This document shows, in pieces, positions 49,495 to 61,717 of a stretch of DNA of 64,000 bases (the stretch's first letter is position 1; every line of letters starts with the position of its first letter). A model generated the notes under the pieces. The model worked only from the letters and a program-made list of their open reading frames with translations, had not been told where the DNA came from and did not search any database. This DNA comes from Platycnemis pennipes (Eukaryota > Arthropoda > Insecta > Odonata > Platycnemididae), in contig OW121847.1 of NCBI GenBank assembly GCA_933228895.1, positions 123,794,350 through 123,858,349 on the forward strand. The letters are read 5' to 3'. The position numbers were made by a program, and so were the translations under genes.

Positions 49495-50235
49495 CAAGTG
49501 TCTCTTGTTAGAGTTTGACTTAACGGTTGTGGTAGATATTCGCTCATCGAAGGCAGTTGCTGAGTGCATCAGATGAGTCGTTGCTTCACCTGCTGAGTTG
49601 CCGATCGAACGTGCCATACTGATAGTGGTCAAAATATTTAATGTATTATTCTTGAGGCATTAAGTTGAAACACCTACAAGGATATTTCATGATGCCTGCC
49701 TGAAATGGAAAGAGAAATTCTGGTATATGCCATGGAGGGCTTTAAACGCAGAAAGTCGATTAGTGCCGGAAATAGCTAATGGGAAGGAGTAGTTGCAAAT
49801 AATATTCTGATTTCACTCATGCTAGAAGGAAAAGTAAAACAAAATCATGTTTAGTGGCTTTCTAATAGCTATGTAATGCAAGACCTCCTGTGCGCTAACA
49901 TTACCCGTGAAAGAGTACCTAGCTTCTGGCGCCAAAATGCTTTGGGAAATTGTTGTGTTCATTTTTTGCAAATATTGTTGACATAGTATCTGTAAATAGT
50001 TTATCGAGTTGGGTTGTTGATATATCTAGTATCAGTATCACTTCTATTTGCCTCTTACATCATGTTGAAATAATTGCGAATGTCGAATCTACGATATTAA
50101 AATTATATTTTCACGGTTAGTGTAAATTTAGTTCAAAACTCGAAATCCCTACAACTTTATTGAAAAATCTTATTTCGAGGTTTTTCAAGGTACATGTGTA
50201 TCTTATAGCTCACTGGAATGATGACCCGTTCAGCA
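49495..50235. other. Intronic sequence, no gene seen
   Basis: AT-rich sequence with no recognised feature. Confidence 0.5.
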
Positions 50236-50238
50236 AAC

Positions 50239-50404
50239 ACTGGAAGACTCATAAAAAGAGTCGTTTCAGGCGTTATATGGTGGAATAACATAATTAAATA
50301 CGATTGGCAATTTTCCACAAAGAAATCTTTACTTCCTTGTTCCCTAGAGATTTCTTTGTGGAAAATTGCCAATCGTATTTAATAATAATAAAACTGGAAG
50401 ACTC
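50239..50404. repeat. Perfect hairpin (36-bp arms, 19-nt loop) flanked by direct repeats
   Basis: The arms 50293-50328 and 50348-50383 are exact reverse complements around a 19-nt loop. The 12-bp word actggaagactc lies at 50239-50250 and 50393-50404, on either side. It could be a small palindromic transposon relic, a snap-back duplication within a local repeat, or a hairpin RNA locus. Perfect arms imply recent origin or continued homogenisation. Confidence 0.93.
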
Positions 50405-50529
50405 GTTCCGCTAAATATCTGTAGGATAAATATCACATCTACCCCTATAAATCTGCTTGTTTTCTTCCTCGAGGCTTGAGGTTTTCAAATACCTCCAGGT
50501 CTTGTAATAGACTTGCACTCGCTGGAGTA

Positions 50530-50770
50530 AACCGATCCGGCTCGGTGTACTTCCCACCATCTGTCTCTCCTCCCACCCGCCCCACCTCTCTTCCCCCTCT
50601 CTTCCCCTCCGTGCTCGTGATTCACCGTGCCCTGCGCCAAAGTGACCTGTTCGCAAAAGTGCGTGAGTGCACGGCGTCCCGCGCGTCGCATGTGGCCTCA
50701 GGACAACGCCCCCTTCTTCCGCCGGCCTTCCCTCCCTCGCTTTAAGCAATTCCTTCCCGCCCACCCAAAG
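50530..50770. repeat. Pyrimidine-rich island VI
   Basis: A short C/T-rich stretch on the + strand with a CpG-rich centre (50640-50700). The open frames on both strands are compositional. Confidence 0.55.
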
Positions 50771-51290
50771 CCAAGCGTGCCGTTCCTAAGGGTGTTATAC
50801 TTTAAGAGGCGATTCATTTGACAGTCTCGTGTATACTTTCCTTTCTTAGGCATGGTTTTTCTCGAATCCTCGATCAGTGATGGATGGCGTTCTTGCACAT
50901 CCGGGGAAGCTTTGGGGTGATTGGAATGATCTGGGTCCAACTCGTTTTCAATACCAGTGGACATTCCCATTTAAACTTTCGCTGTGAGGTTAGTCGTTCT
51001 ACGAATTCATCAAAATCCATACCGTAACTTCATTCCTGGGAATACTCCAGCTATGCGAGAAATGACTCTGTCGTGGTTGGTATTCATAATTCACCTTGAA
51101 AGCATTCTCCCTTCTGTTTTACAATGATGAGCGAATATTTAAGAGTTGGACGAGCTACAATTTTTTTTCTTTTTTTTCCATCCCCTTGGAACATACGGTA
51201 AATTCATGTGCAGAAATAGTTTCCGATAATTTTTCTAGCTATGCTTCGACATTAAGTGTACTAAGGGGTAAAATACGTGTAATATAACCG

Positions 51291-51521
51291 TAAAGGCCGC
51301 TTTACACGATACAATTTTTCGTGCAATTTCTTGTACAAACGCTTGCATAAACTGAACGAAATTGTATGTTTGTCTGAATGGAATTAGAACAGGTTCTATT
51401 TCCCGTTCAGTCATTCAGACAATCGCAATAGCGTTCGTATCTACAATTTGCCGCTTTACACGGTACAATTTCCTCATACAAGAGTTTTTACAAGAAATTG
51501 TATCGTGTAAAGCGGCCTTAA
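51291..51521. mobile_element. Harbinger-like MITE with TAA target duplication
   Basis: A 225-bp element (51294-51518) has identical 24-bp terminal inverted repeats beginning aggccgctttacacgatac. It is flanked by TAA at 51291-51293 and 51519-51521. A 3-bp TWA duplication with GGC-type ends is the signature of PIF/Harbinger elements. A further near-copy of the terminal repeat lies inside at 51450-51471, in the same orientation as the left end. Subterminal inverted words (gaacgaaattgt, attcagacaa) add to the structure. No transposase is encoded. Confidence 0.85.
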
Positions 51522-51689
51522 TACATTATTTTGTGAAGCAATGAATAAATTGCTGGGCCGTATAATTTTTATTTTCACCATTCAAAGATTTTTGGGAATC
51601 ATTATTGTTTTGGAGAAAGTGGAGTTTTGGACGAGGCCATGTGAAGGGCGTATCTTTCCGCATATTCCTTGGAGCGAGGGTATCATAGG

Positions 51690-52040
51690 GATCGGGTTCT
51701 GTTAGGACAGCTCCCTCTGGCTGCTCCTCTTGTAAGTCTCCGTCCTCTCGCGTCTATAATCGGCACGCTCCATCCATTCGGTGGGCGTAGCACTCCCTGG
51801 GGTACATCCTCCCGAATTTCCCGACCCCCCACCCACTCCATGGAGTGAAGGAAGAGGAACCCCGACCCCACAACCAACCCCTCCCCCCATCACCCCCAGA
51901 CCCTCCGATCCGCCCACCAAATACCCACTTTAGGCGATGAAACCAGCTTATCTTTCGAGGGGGAGCTAGCTCCCTTACAGGTCTGCCGAATGAGATTCGC
52001 CACCTACGACCTCCCTCCATTCCTCCGAACCTCTCGTTCA
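51690..52040. repeat. Pyrimidine-rich island VII
   Basis: C-rich on the + strand, especially 51820-51920. The minus-strand open frames (51683-52068) are Gly/Arg-rich low-complexity sequence. Confidence 0.55.
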
Positions 52041-52044
52041 TCCA

Positions 52045-52805
52045 TTTTGACCGGGCGATTAGTGACAAATGATCATTAATTTCATATGGTAACCTATGGC
52101 GGTCAAGTCGGTGTCCTCGTTAGAAGCGATTTCTACTCGGCCGGAACTTGAAAGTATCCTTTGCGAATGATTTCTCGGAAGTTAGCCTTATATGTATTCT
52201 TATGTGATTTTGACAAGAATGGAAGATATATTATAAATAAACCATGCAGGAAAAATTAATTTCATAAAAATGAGTGTAGTTACGAGAAGTATTTTTTAAA
52301 TTCAATTGCTGTTAAAAATAAGCCTCCTCATTGCATATTACATACGAAATACATTCTTTAGCTAACATTTTTCTCATCAGATATGATACCATTATGACAC
52401 TGCCGTGAAAAATGCATATTATAGTCCTGATGCCCATGTCTACTCATTTATTCCCCGGAGAAGCGCCGTGTGTGTTAAACGGCGGGTACGAGCATTAGTA
52501 AAAACCATTATGTGCTGTTGTTAAATGGGAGAGTACCTGCCAGATATTACTCCTGCTCCGATCTATTCCCCAAATAAGATTTTATGTTTATTTTAATGGC
52601 CTAGCATTCGATATCCATCCGAACTATCTAAGGTAGACTGCACAATTTTGGAATTCAATCATGAACCCAGATGATGTGATTTTTTAAATAATTATAATTC
52701 GTTAAACTTTTTTAACTGGTGATTCTCTACCTTGGGCACCAGAGATTCATCTTGGACTATCCAAGGGAAAGAACATACGAACTTAATCCCCCCCATGAGT
52801 GAGTC
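52045..52805. other. Intronic sequence, no gene seen
   Basis: AT-rich sequence with no recognised feature. Confidence 0.5.
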
Positions 52806-52808
52806 ATG

Positions 52809-53195
52809 CTTTTAATTAGGGATGGGTCGGTTCGGTTCTTCGGTTCTCGGTTCCACCGGTTCTTGAGCTTAGAACCGGAACCGGAACCGAGGCCAAAAAT
52901 ATTCGGTACCGAAATAGTTGGCGCGAAAACCAGTTTGAAACCTACTCACACTCCGAAAGTGGAGGCTTCACATTAAGACCTGGTGAAATAGTGTACTTAG
53001 ATGCTTCAAAGTCGCGAATTATTCTAATTCAGTCTCTGAAAATTATTAATGATCACCTTATCTTACCATTGAGCAATGCAAAGTAAGTGGTAAATTAAGA
53101 ACCGGAACCGAGAATCGGAACCGAGAACCGAAGTTAAGAACCGAACCGGAACCGGAACCGAAAAAAAGTGGAACCGACCCATCCCTACTTTTAAT
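52809..53195. mobile_element. hAT-like non-autonomous element (MITE) with 8-bp target duplication
   Basis: A 371-bp element (52817-53187) has 17-bp terminal inverted repeats, tagggatgggtcggttc. It is flanked by the identical 8-bp word cttttaat at 52809-52816 and 53188-53195. An 8-bp duplication and TAGGG-type ends are characteristic of the hAT superfamily. Both subterminal regions are built of short repeats of the type ggaacc/ggttcc in opposite orientation, likely transposase-binding arrays. The interior is AT-rich with no transposase frame. The minus-strand open frame over the right end (53063-53401) is spurious. Confidence 0.9.
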
Positions 53196-53199
53196 GATT

Positions 53200-53795
53200 C
53201 GACTCCTAGCCTATTGAGGAGGAAGAAGACTGGAGAACTTCGAAACGATGTTATTGTAACTGAAATAGCTGTGTGAATCCTACGGAGGAGGCACACAGAC
53301 ACAGCGTTTCGCATGCCGCTGATGGCTCCAAACCCGAACGGGCGGACGAACACACCAGAATCAATATGCACCTGGTGGAATAGCGTCCTTTGTCGTGACA
53401 CTGCTCTGATGCACTCTGATTTTCTCCTTCAGCCTTAGACTAAAATAGCGCACTTTGGCTGAATAAACCACCTCGCACTCAACAAATAAATAAACGGGCA
53501 TGCACGGGAATAAAGTTGCATGCTTTTTCCGTGCTGGCAAGTTACTAACTAACTCTCAGCCAAAAATCGCCTTTTTTCAGAATAAATCAGGGCGCCTACG
53601 ATTTCTTTAAAATTCCTATTTATGGTAGGATTGATTGACTGTGTTTTTAAGCTTATTTACACTTTTATATTTTATCATTAAGCTCAACGTAAGATCCAGA
53701 TGCCATGAAAGGGAGTTTTTCTCCCTGTCAATTTGAGAACCCCTTTCGTTGTAAGGATCCGATAGTCCCCATCGAATCGTTCTCCATTGTCCCAT
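53200..53795. other. Intronic sequence, no gene seen
   Basis: Ordinary intron sequence after the hAT-like element, with no recognised feature. Confidence 0.5.
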
Positions 53796-53799
53796 CGCT

Positions 53800-54480
53800 A
53801 TAATGCACCTTTCTCCCCAAATCTCAAGAGTGGCCTCTCATTTTTTTTATCTCTCTCTCTCTCGCCGCTATTCCTTCCATTTCCTCTGCTATCTCTCTTT
53901 CCCTCGCGTTATTTTTTTCTTCGCCATCAAAGTTTTTCCTCCTTGGCGAAGCAGGCAGCTCTCGCTCGTTCCCATTCCCCGCCCTCACTCCCGAAAATCC
54001 CCTTCGTGCCCTTTGGCGAACCCTTTCTCCATCTCTCTCCCCCACCTCCCCCATCATTTTCCATACGTGCTGTGGTTATCTATTATCGCCGTGGAAAACG
54101 CGGGTGAAAAATTTAAGGAGAGCCCCCGAGGGTCTCCTGGCTCCGCTGTCGGGATTCTATGGATCGTCTCACCTTTCCTCTTTCGCTCCCTCATATTCTT
54201 CCCGCTCCGTGTTCATTCTTCGAGACTTCTATTTCCCCCTCCTCTTGGCTTCATTTCCTTTCACCTCGCCCTCGCTCCTTTTCACCTTCCTCTCTCCTCC
54301 CCGCTTTCTTCTCTGCGTCTTCGTTTCCTTACCCGCGCCCACCCTTTCACCGTGCGACGACGACCTTCCTTCCCCCCACCACCACCCCCTCCCCCTCTCC
54401 GATCAGCAAATAATTCTGCTCCGCGATCCCTCGCCCCTTCTTGCGTTGGAGCCCAGGGCAAGCAGCATACCCACCTGAGG
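53800..54480. repeat. Pyrimidine-rich GC island VIII
   Basis: C/T-dominated on the + strand with a (CT)n run at 53851-53863. The 242-codon + frame at 53803-54531 is Pro/Ser/Phe/Leu-rich low-complexity sequence and is not credible as a protein. Confidence 0.65.
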
Positions 54481-54484
54481 CGAG

Positions 54485-55440
54485 GACGTCAACCGATCGG
54501 AAGCATTCACAACGTTGCCGAGTGGAATTAAATAAAGTTTCGTTCGGGTCGTGGACTCCGGATGTTAAAAATTTATGAATGAGCGCAAACGTTCTTCCTT
54601 ATTTAAAACGTTCCCGGTGGAATTCTTTGCACAGGTTAAAAAAGGTAATTCTTAAAGACGCACCATGTCGTTACTGTGCATTGTGTTTTTTTTCATTCTT
54701 TAAACACCAGTGGACGTAAATGGTGTACTCTGCAGGTACAGACGGAATGTTGGTGCAGCTAAAGCTTAGTTCATTTCTCTCAAGGGTCACGAAAGAGTTG
54801 ACCTTGCATAGTTTTCTGATACGATGGAAATGTTTCTCCGTAATTAAAGAAGTTTCCGGATGCTGCTGACATTTTGATCTTCTTACAAAGAAATTACCTG
54901 GTCCGTTTTCCGAGTAGGTGTGAGTGAGGGTAGCTCATTAATTGAAATGACTTCGTGAAAATAATAAGTTTCATTCAGCTTGATATTTATTTGCTCGGTG
55001 AGCGGGACTCGACTTTTAATTTTCTCGTCCCGAAATATCTTATCCAAATTTGGGTATACAAACCATACCTTCAGTTTTTAATTTTGAGCACCTCTGCATT
55101 CAATTTAAGCGCTTTAAACCTTTAGCTTCCCAGCCCATACTTTTTGGTGAGCATAAAGTTAAAAAAAAACAAAATGGACGTAATATTACGTCGTTGAACT
55201 TGCCGTTGGACTTGCATGGCTGAAAATTATTGGATATGGCTTGCACAAATGAAATGTCTCTAATGTTTCTCCCCAAGATTGGCAAATATCGTCGTCTGCC
55301 TACGCATGAAATCGCCGTGTCCACACGAATGCGCGGCCAGGATTCTTTTTCATAATGCAGTTCTTAAGTTGGATAATTTCCGTTCTCTCCATACACGATA
55401 TCCTTGCATAGCCTTTTCTTTGAACGTCGTAATTTCGTAG
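54485..55440. other. Intronic sequence, no gene seen
   Basis: AT-rich to intermediate sequence, no recognised feature. Confidence 0.5.
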
Positions 55441-55707
55441 GATCCGCTCCCGGCGCTAATCGGGTTTTGCCGGCTTGGTTTTATACCAGGGCCCTCCGAA
55501 AGGGGAGCCAGGAGAAGCGTTGAATTTTCGCCGGTGATTATGCACAGTCAAAGACCCCTTTCTCTCCGTCTTCGCACATCCGTTCCATGCTGCTCTTCCT
55601 CGCCGTCCCTCCCCCCCTCCTTGAAGCCGCCGACTCACTTTCCTCCACCAACCCGTGGGTCAGCTGCACGTTCTTTTTAATTGGGTTTCCGCTCAGACTC
55701 GGACCTC

Positions 55708-56128
55708 ATCTTCGCTTAATTTGACGCGAAGAGAGAGAGAGAGAGGGAGTGGACTGTTTCTTGCATCCCTCTGTAGAGAGAGAGAGGGGGGTGGCTAGGA
55801 TGACTGAGGTGAGACCCAGGAGGAGGTAGGTGTCCTCAGCAAAGGACGTTCGCGAGGGAAATGACTGAATCTTTCGCGAGGCGGAGGGATGATGAACCGT
55901 GGGGGCCGTTCCACGTATCTTCGCTTAATTTGACGCGAAGAGAGAGAGAGAGAGGGAGTGGACTGTTTCTTGCATCCCTCTGTAGAGAGAGAGAGGGGGG
56001 TGGCTAGGATGACTGAGGTGAGACCCAGGAGGAGGTAGGTGTCCTCAGCAAAGGACGTTCGCGAGGGAAATGACTGAATCTTTCGCGAGGCGGAGGGATG
56101 ATGAACCGTGGGGGCCGTTCCACGTATC
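55708..56128. repeat. Identical 209-bp tandem duplication
   Basis: Two copies, 55708-55916 and 55917-56125, appear identical base for base, including the internal (GA)n runs, and share the trinucleotide atc at each junction. Each begins with an inverted word pair, cttcgc/gcgaag. Identity even in the microsatellites means either a very recent duplication or an assembly artefact. The 111-codon minus-strand frame across the junction simply repeats the same sequence in two phases. Confidence 0.95.
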
Positions 56129-56129
56129 A

Positions 56130-56870
56130 TTCGGGGGAGGGCGGGGAGATGGTGGGTGGGGGCGAGGTGGCGGATTTTCGGGGAAAACGCCGGGGAGAGG
56201 GGCTTAAGGTTTTGAGCGCGGAGAAAGGGGGGTGTGGTGATGTCGTGGACCGTCTCTCATTCCCGGCGTGGGTGTGGATGGCTGGGTTTCGGTGGGGGAG
56301 GGCGAAGGACCGCCGCCGAAGCGAGGGGCCGTGAGGAGGAGAAAGGGAGAGAGTGGGCTTAAAACGGTGGGGAGAGGGGATGAAGCGCCCTGCGGAGGGA
56401 ATTGGGTGGGGAGGGGGTACGCGTGTGTGTGGGGGAGGAGCCGCTGGGGCGTGTGGCGCGGGGGAGGAGGTGGGGGCGGAGAGTGAGGGGTTCGAGTTGG
56501 TCCCTTTGACGTTCGGGGGCGCAGGGGAAGTCGGGAAGGGAGCAAGGGGTCCGCGGAGCCGAGGGAGGGTCGGCGGAGGGGAGGGTCCGTTTAGGAGACG
56601 TGGCAACGCCGCTGAGCCATCCGCGTTGCCATGGTTACAAACAAGTGAACATTCGATCTCGGGTGGTGGTGCATGGAGTGAGGGAGGGAGGGCGGAGTGA
56701 TGGGGGAGGGGTTCGAAGGGGGCGGGGTGGGTGTTCTGGGGGGAGGGGATGACGAGGGGATAAATTGGGGGAGGGGGAGGCCCCGGGGCGGGGGGTGGAG
56801 GGCAGCGGAGAATCGGGGAGGAGGTGATGCTTGCGCGTGTGCACTATGTCCTTCGCCCATTTCCACTCCC
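56130..56870. repeat. Purine-rich (G-rich) island IX
   Basis: This is the reverse of most other islands: G and A dominate the + strand, with many runs of three to six G. It has strong potential for G-quadruplex formation on the sense strand. The long open frames on both strands (56127-56606 - and 56353-56700 +) are compositional. Confidence 0.65.
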
Positions 56871-56874
56871 ATCA

Positions 56875-59800
56875 GCCACCGCGCTTTTGAGAATGCTGTC
56901 TTGTAAAATTCCGAAATACCTGCGCCATTAACATTTCGGGAGCTGTCGGAAGAGGGGGTAGAGGATGCGAGCGTGAGAGAATACTCAGAGCGGGATGGCG
57001 AGTTTTTATTGTCTCTCCGATTGACACTTTCGCAATCTCTCGTTGGGTTGATGTTTGCCGTCGGTGTAACACGCTTTCGTTGAGAGAACTCCCGGCTTTC
57101 ATTGATCAACGCTCAATGAGTGTGGCAGCTGTAATCACCAGTCAGATCTCAGTAAATTTTTTTGGATAATTGCCGGATGTGGATTTCAAATGTGTCGGGG
57201 TACTTCCCCTCACCCATCTCTTTCGGAGATATTATGAGTTTTTTTCACAGTATTATTTTTCGCTTACAATGAATTTTGATGCATGTGTTTGTGTCTGTTT
57301 GGGGTCGCATTTTAATGTAGTGGTTTACCAAGAATGCAGAAATACATTAATGATAATTTCCTATCAATGAAAATATGCTGGTCCATTTTTGCCAGTTAAA
57401 AGAGCGATGTATCTGTTGCCTTCTCCGAGAAAATCCGAGACAAAAGTATCCTTTATATTTCGGATGTTTTTCAATGCACCCAATATTGTCCCAATAAATC
57501 TACGCGATGACTTAATTTGTCAACTCTTGATATCTTTGCCGTCACATTGTCTTCTTTTCTGTGTCCTTCTAAGCATACCGTCCCTTTCAAACGTCAAGAA
57601 TGTAATAAGTTAGTTGAGTTTTTGCCTCCTCGAGTTCCTATATTAAACACCTCGGTTGAAGAGCATCAACCCGTCATGTCAAGGCAAGGCGGGTCCCCGC
57701 TCTGATCCTAAACACAGAAATATAATTCAGTCGTTTTTTTCCGTCAATCTCTCTTTAAGTGGCATAATATGATAATTTTTATGCATTAGCTATTTAGCCA
57801 GCTTTGGAAAATTTTAGCTTCGGGAATACTCATTAAATAAAGGCGTTCCTTCTTTTCTCCCTTAAATGGCTCTTCGTTTGTCGCATATTAGGTATGCAAA
57901 CTATGGCCCTTTTTCGAAAAACTAATTCAAGCCTGGTGATGGGTCTATGAAAAATAATCCGCGATTCATTGAACATTTGGATTACCTACACGAAAACAGC
58001 TACAACTCTTAAATTTGTTTATTTACCTGTATATACTCAGAATTATGTTCCAATAATTCATGCCTCCCGGCCAATAAATCATAATGTAATGCCCAGCATC
58101 AGAATTTTCTTGTATGTTACGTATCATCGCGAAATACCTTTCATCAAAGCTTGAAAGATTTGCGTTACTTGCGACCAAAAACAGGTGTCTTTAGATTAAA
58201 TTTAAACATGTTTTTTATTCGACGTTTAACAAAAATATTGACTTTATTTAAGTGGAGATTAAAATAAATGTCTTAATTTTATTACAAGGAAACAATTGTG
58301 ATTCCTTGCATGTTTGCGATATACTGTTGAGCGCAAGAACATGGTTTCATTTTCTTTACTGTGGAGGTGGATGCCCCCTTTTCGACAGTAGTAGGTATTA
58401 CAATAGTTTTTTAATTGTTGGAGTTGTCTAATATTCTTCCGGAATCAGTGTGTATTAATCGTTAAGTATTAAACTGTGACATTGACTGAAGACGTTTTAG
58501 TGTATTGGGGTGATGACGTTAAGATTGGCTGCCGCATTTTTTTTAATTCATGAAGTTATCAACGGAAACTAATCCACTCATGTAGGTAAATACGTACTTC
58601 CAACAAGTATTTACGCCAAAACAACAGTTTCCGAACGCCTGTGGTTCGATTATATGTGTTTGTTGATTGATTGAAAGAACGTTTTTCATATAGTAAAATA
58701 TATAATCGGCGATGTAATTAAAAGGTGTAAAATGCATTTTTATTTCATCACCCCATCTTATTGTGCTTTCTATACTGTAGGCTTCCCCCTTTCCTTGTGA
58801 ACTGGAAATTAGAACCACCCATAACTATTCAGTTCAAATGACCATGTACGTCGTAGCTCCATTCATCTATCATTACTACTGCTACTTGAAACTAATGAAT
58901 GTCGTTGTTTTCTTTTGGTCTCGATGGGTTGCTATTTCAATCACAGATGTTTGTGTGTATCAATCTGATGTGATTTTCTTAAGAAAGCAGCTCATAATTC
59001 GTATGTGTCGTGGTTGTAGTGAATATTGTGTCTTCAGAGCATGAAAATCCTAGAGCTTCGGACGGTAGTGGCCGTAGCAATAGGTCGTAGCTTTCGCTTT
59101 AAATATTGCTGGATTCTCCTTGAGACTATTTTTGCTTGTGTAACTGAATATTTTCCAAATATATAAAGGTTGTGTAGAACCACTGTTGGAGAAGATTTTT
59201 CCACTTGTCCAATAAATTTTGGAATATTTGTCTCAGTATGGACATCATGCTACTCTAAAATAGTTTTCCTGAGACTCCGAGTATGTACTCCATCTGGCTG
59301 TGAATAGTGTTGATACTAGAATGGGAAATGTAGGTGAGGAAAAAATATCGATGTGATTTTCTCTGTTTTTTGAGTGACGAATGTTAACTTCGTTCCTAAC
59401 AGTGTAACTTAACTCTCGCGTAAGGGAGTGAGGCGGATCTCATGAAGAAAATTATTCGTTCACATCCGTAAAAACAGCTATTTCTTGGGCCTTATCATCG
59501 CCGGAAAGCCTGTTCCTCGACTCAAAATTACATGGAATCATTGGATGAACGTCATCACTTGTGCTTGAAACGGTTTATGTGCCAACTGTGGGTTTAATCC
59601 GACCAGAGCAGCGTGAGTGTATATGACCAATTGATGAATGTGCCGTTTTAAGTGAAGCATACAATTTAAATTCTCTGCGAAAAATGTTGGAATCGAGCCC
59701 CTTCAGCCTCCTAATCAGAGTATTTTCACTCGACTCAGGGTATTTTGTATCCTCAGTGCTCAACACTTGTAGTTCTGTTTCCAAACATCTTTTTTTCCAT

Positions 59801-61710
59801 ATCCTGCACCCGTAAATGTATTTCTTCCAACGATTTGTACAATACCTACTTATGATGATTCTTCCTCCATTGTCATCACTGGGTCTTGAAAAAGTTTTCT
59901 CGACTATATCGTCGAACGTACTACTAGAAATGACATCACTTCATTGACAAATCAGCGACTTCCGTCGACGTTACTAACACTCATAATAGGCGGTGGGTGG
60001 AGTTCAGTCGGGTAGAGCGAGTTCTTGCGTACACGAGCCAGGAAGTGGTTGAACACGAAGTTCGTGTGGCAATATTCATTTGACATCATTGTCTGAAATA
60101 TATAAAAGCTCTTTTTTATGGAAGGAAGTGAAGTAAAATCGCCAGAAGCAGTTATTTCAGAGTGCAAGAAAATTTCTTCACGAAAATTCCCTTAGTACTT
60201 GGAATTAGCGGTAAGTCTTAATTGTTGCATCGACTTATTTTTACTATTTTACGGATGAATAGGGATCCTAGGTAAGCAACATCGACCTGTGTACTGAGAA
60301 CGGAGAAGAAGATAAAACTGATTTTGTTGGACCTCGTACATTTATGTTGAATGGTGACGATACCGCATTCTTTGGTGATTCTTCAGATTTTGACTGATTG
60401 AGACCGGTAAAAATTAACTTTAGTCTTCACACGACCGAACGTGTTATAAGTCCGCGGTTTGCTCATTGCTGTTGTACCAAATACCAGTCCTTGCTATTTT
60501 AAAATATATATAGCATTATAGGACGCTATCATAGTGAACTTTAACCTCAAAAATTAAGGGAAAAAATGGCTCTGCATTATATAATATACGTATGTGCTTC
60601 CAGCGCATTTGTGATGCTATCCAAAGCAAAATAAAATGGGCAAGGTTTTCGAAACGTTTCCTGTGTGATAGACGATTTTTGGGTTCGAGGGTTGTGTTTG
60701 GCTGAGGTTGCCCGCCCTCGAATCGAAGAAAAGCTCACAAAGCCATGTATATTCGTTCAAGATATGGTTCTCAAAATCTTGCTATCCTTATATATGTTCA
60801 CAGCTGAGCCTTAGATTCCCGATATATCTTTTTTGTGATTGTATCTTCGGAAAAATATGGAAAAATATTTTCATTCGGCATCATGCCAATTCCGATGATG
60901 GCATGAAGTAGAATAGCGTGTAAGGCTTGCGAAATATTTTCCCATCCTCTGTTCTTTCGTCATTTGTCGTAGAAAACGCACAAAGCGGCCGTGTCTGAAG
61001 ATAAAATACTTATTGTGACTGGTAAATATCTGCGACCATCGCAGATCGCTATCTTTCATATGCATTTACTCGCCTTTTTAGCGAAGGTATTTTGGTTATT
61101 GCAAAAATGTTATGTACATTTGTCACATTCCTTCCACCATTCATAAATTTTGCAAGATAACTATGATCCGTCCGAATTGTTGTGTGCCCAATGATGGCAA
61201 TTCATTCATTGGATTGTTTCTGTCTCATCCTGCGTAGTTATCACAAATTCGTAAACAATGAGCCAATTTCATTATTAATAACATTTATTGGCTGGATAAA
61301 AAATTCTCAATTCTCCAACTGCGGTTAAATAACGTGGTTGAAAAGCTTCGATTTTGAACGTAGACTACCAGACGTAACAGTGAGACTTATCAAGCATCAA
61401 TGTGGGCATCTCCCTCAACGTCCACAGTCCGAAAGTGTCTGTTTAGAGATGTTTTTTTTTAAGATCTACCATGTCGTAAAATAAATACGTCCTATACACA
61501 CGACGAAACGCGGTGAGTTAAATGCTCGAATAGAATAGAACCAGTTCTGGGAAAAGTAGCTTTTTTTATCATACTTAGGACGAAATGAAACCGTTACCAT
61601 GTTCTCTTTGTTCACTATCTTAACCGTTTTGGTACGAACCCTAATCATTCCTTTCATTAGCGTCTATCGATTTTACAAGAGTGTGCATCGTCTCCATGTC
61701 CACATAATTA
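56875..61710. other. Intronic sequence, no gene seen
   Basis: AT-rich for nearly 5 kb. An 8-bp inverted pair, gtaaatac/gtatttac, lies near 58586-58614. No coding, RNA or repeat family is supportable. Confidence 0.5.
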
Positions 61711-61717
61711 TGGGGAT

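Noticed and set aside
53803..54531. 242-codon + strand open frame
   Set aside because: Pyrimidine-rich composition gives a Phe/Leu/Ser/Pro-only product with no motif.
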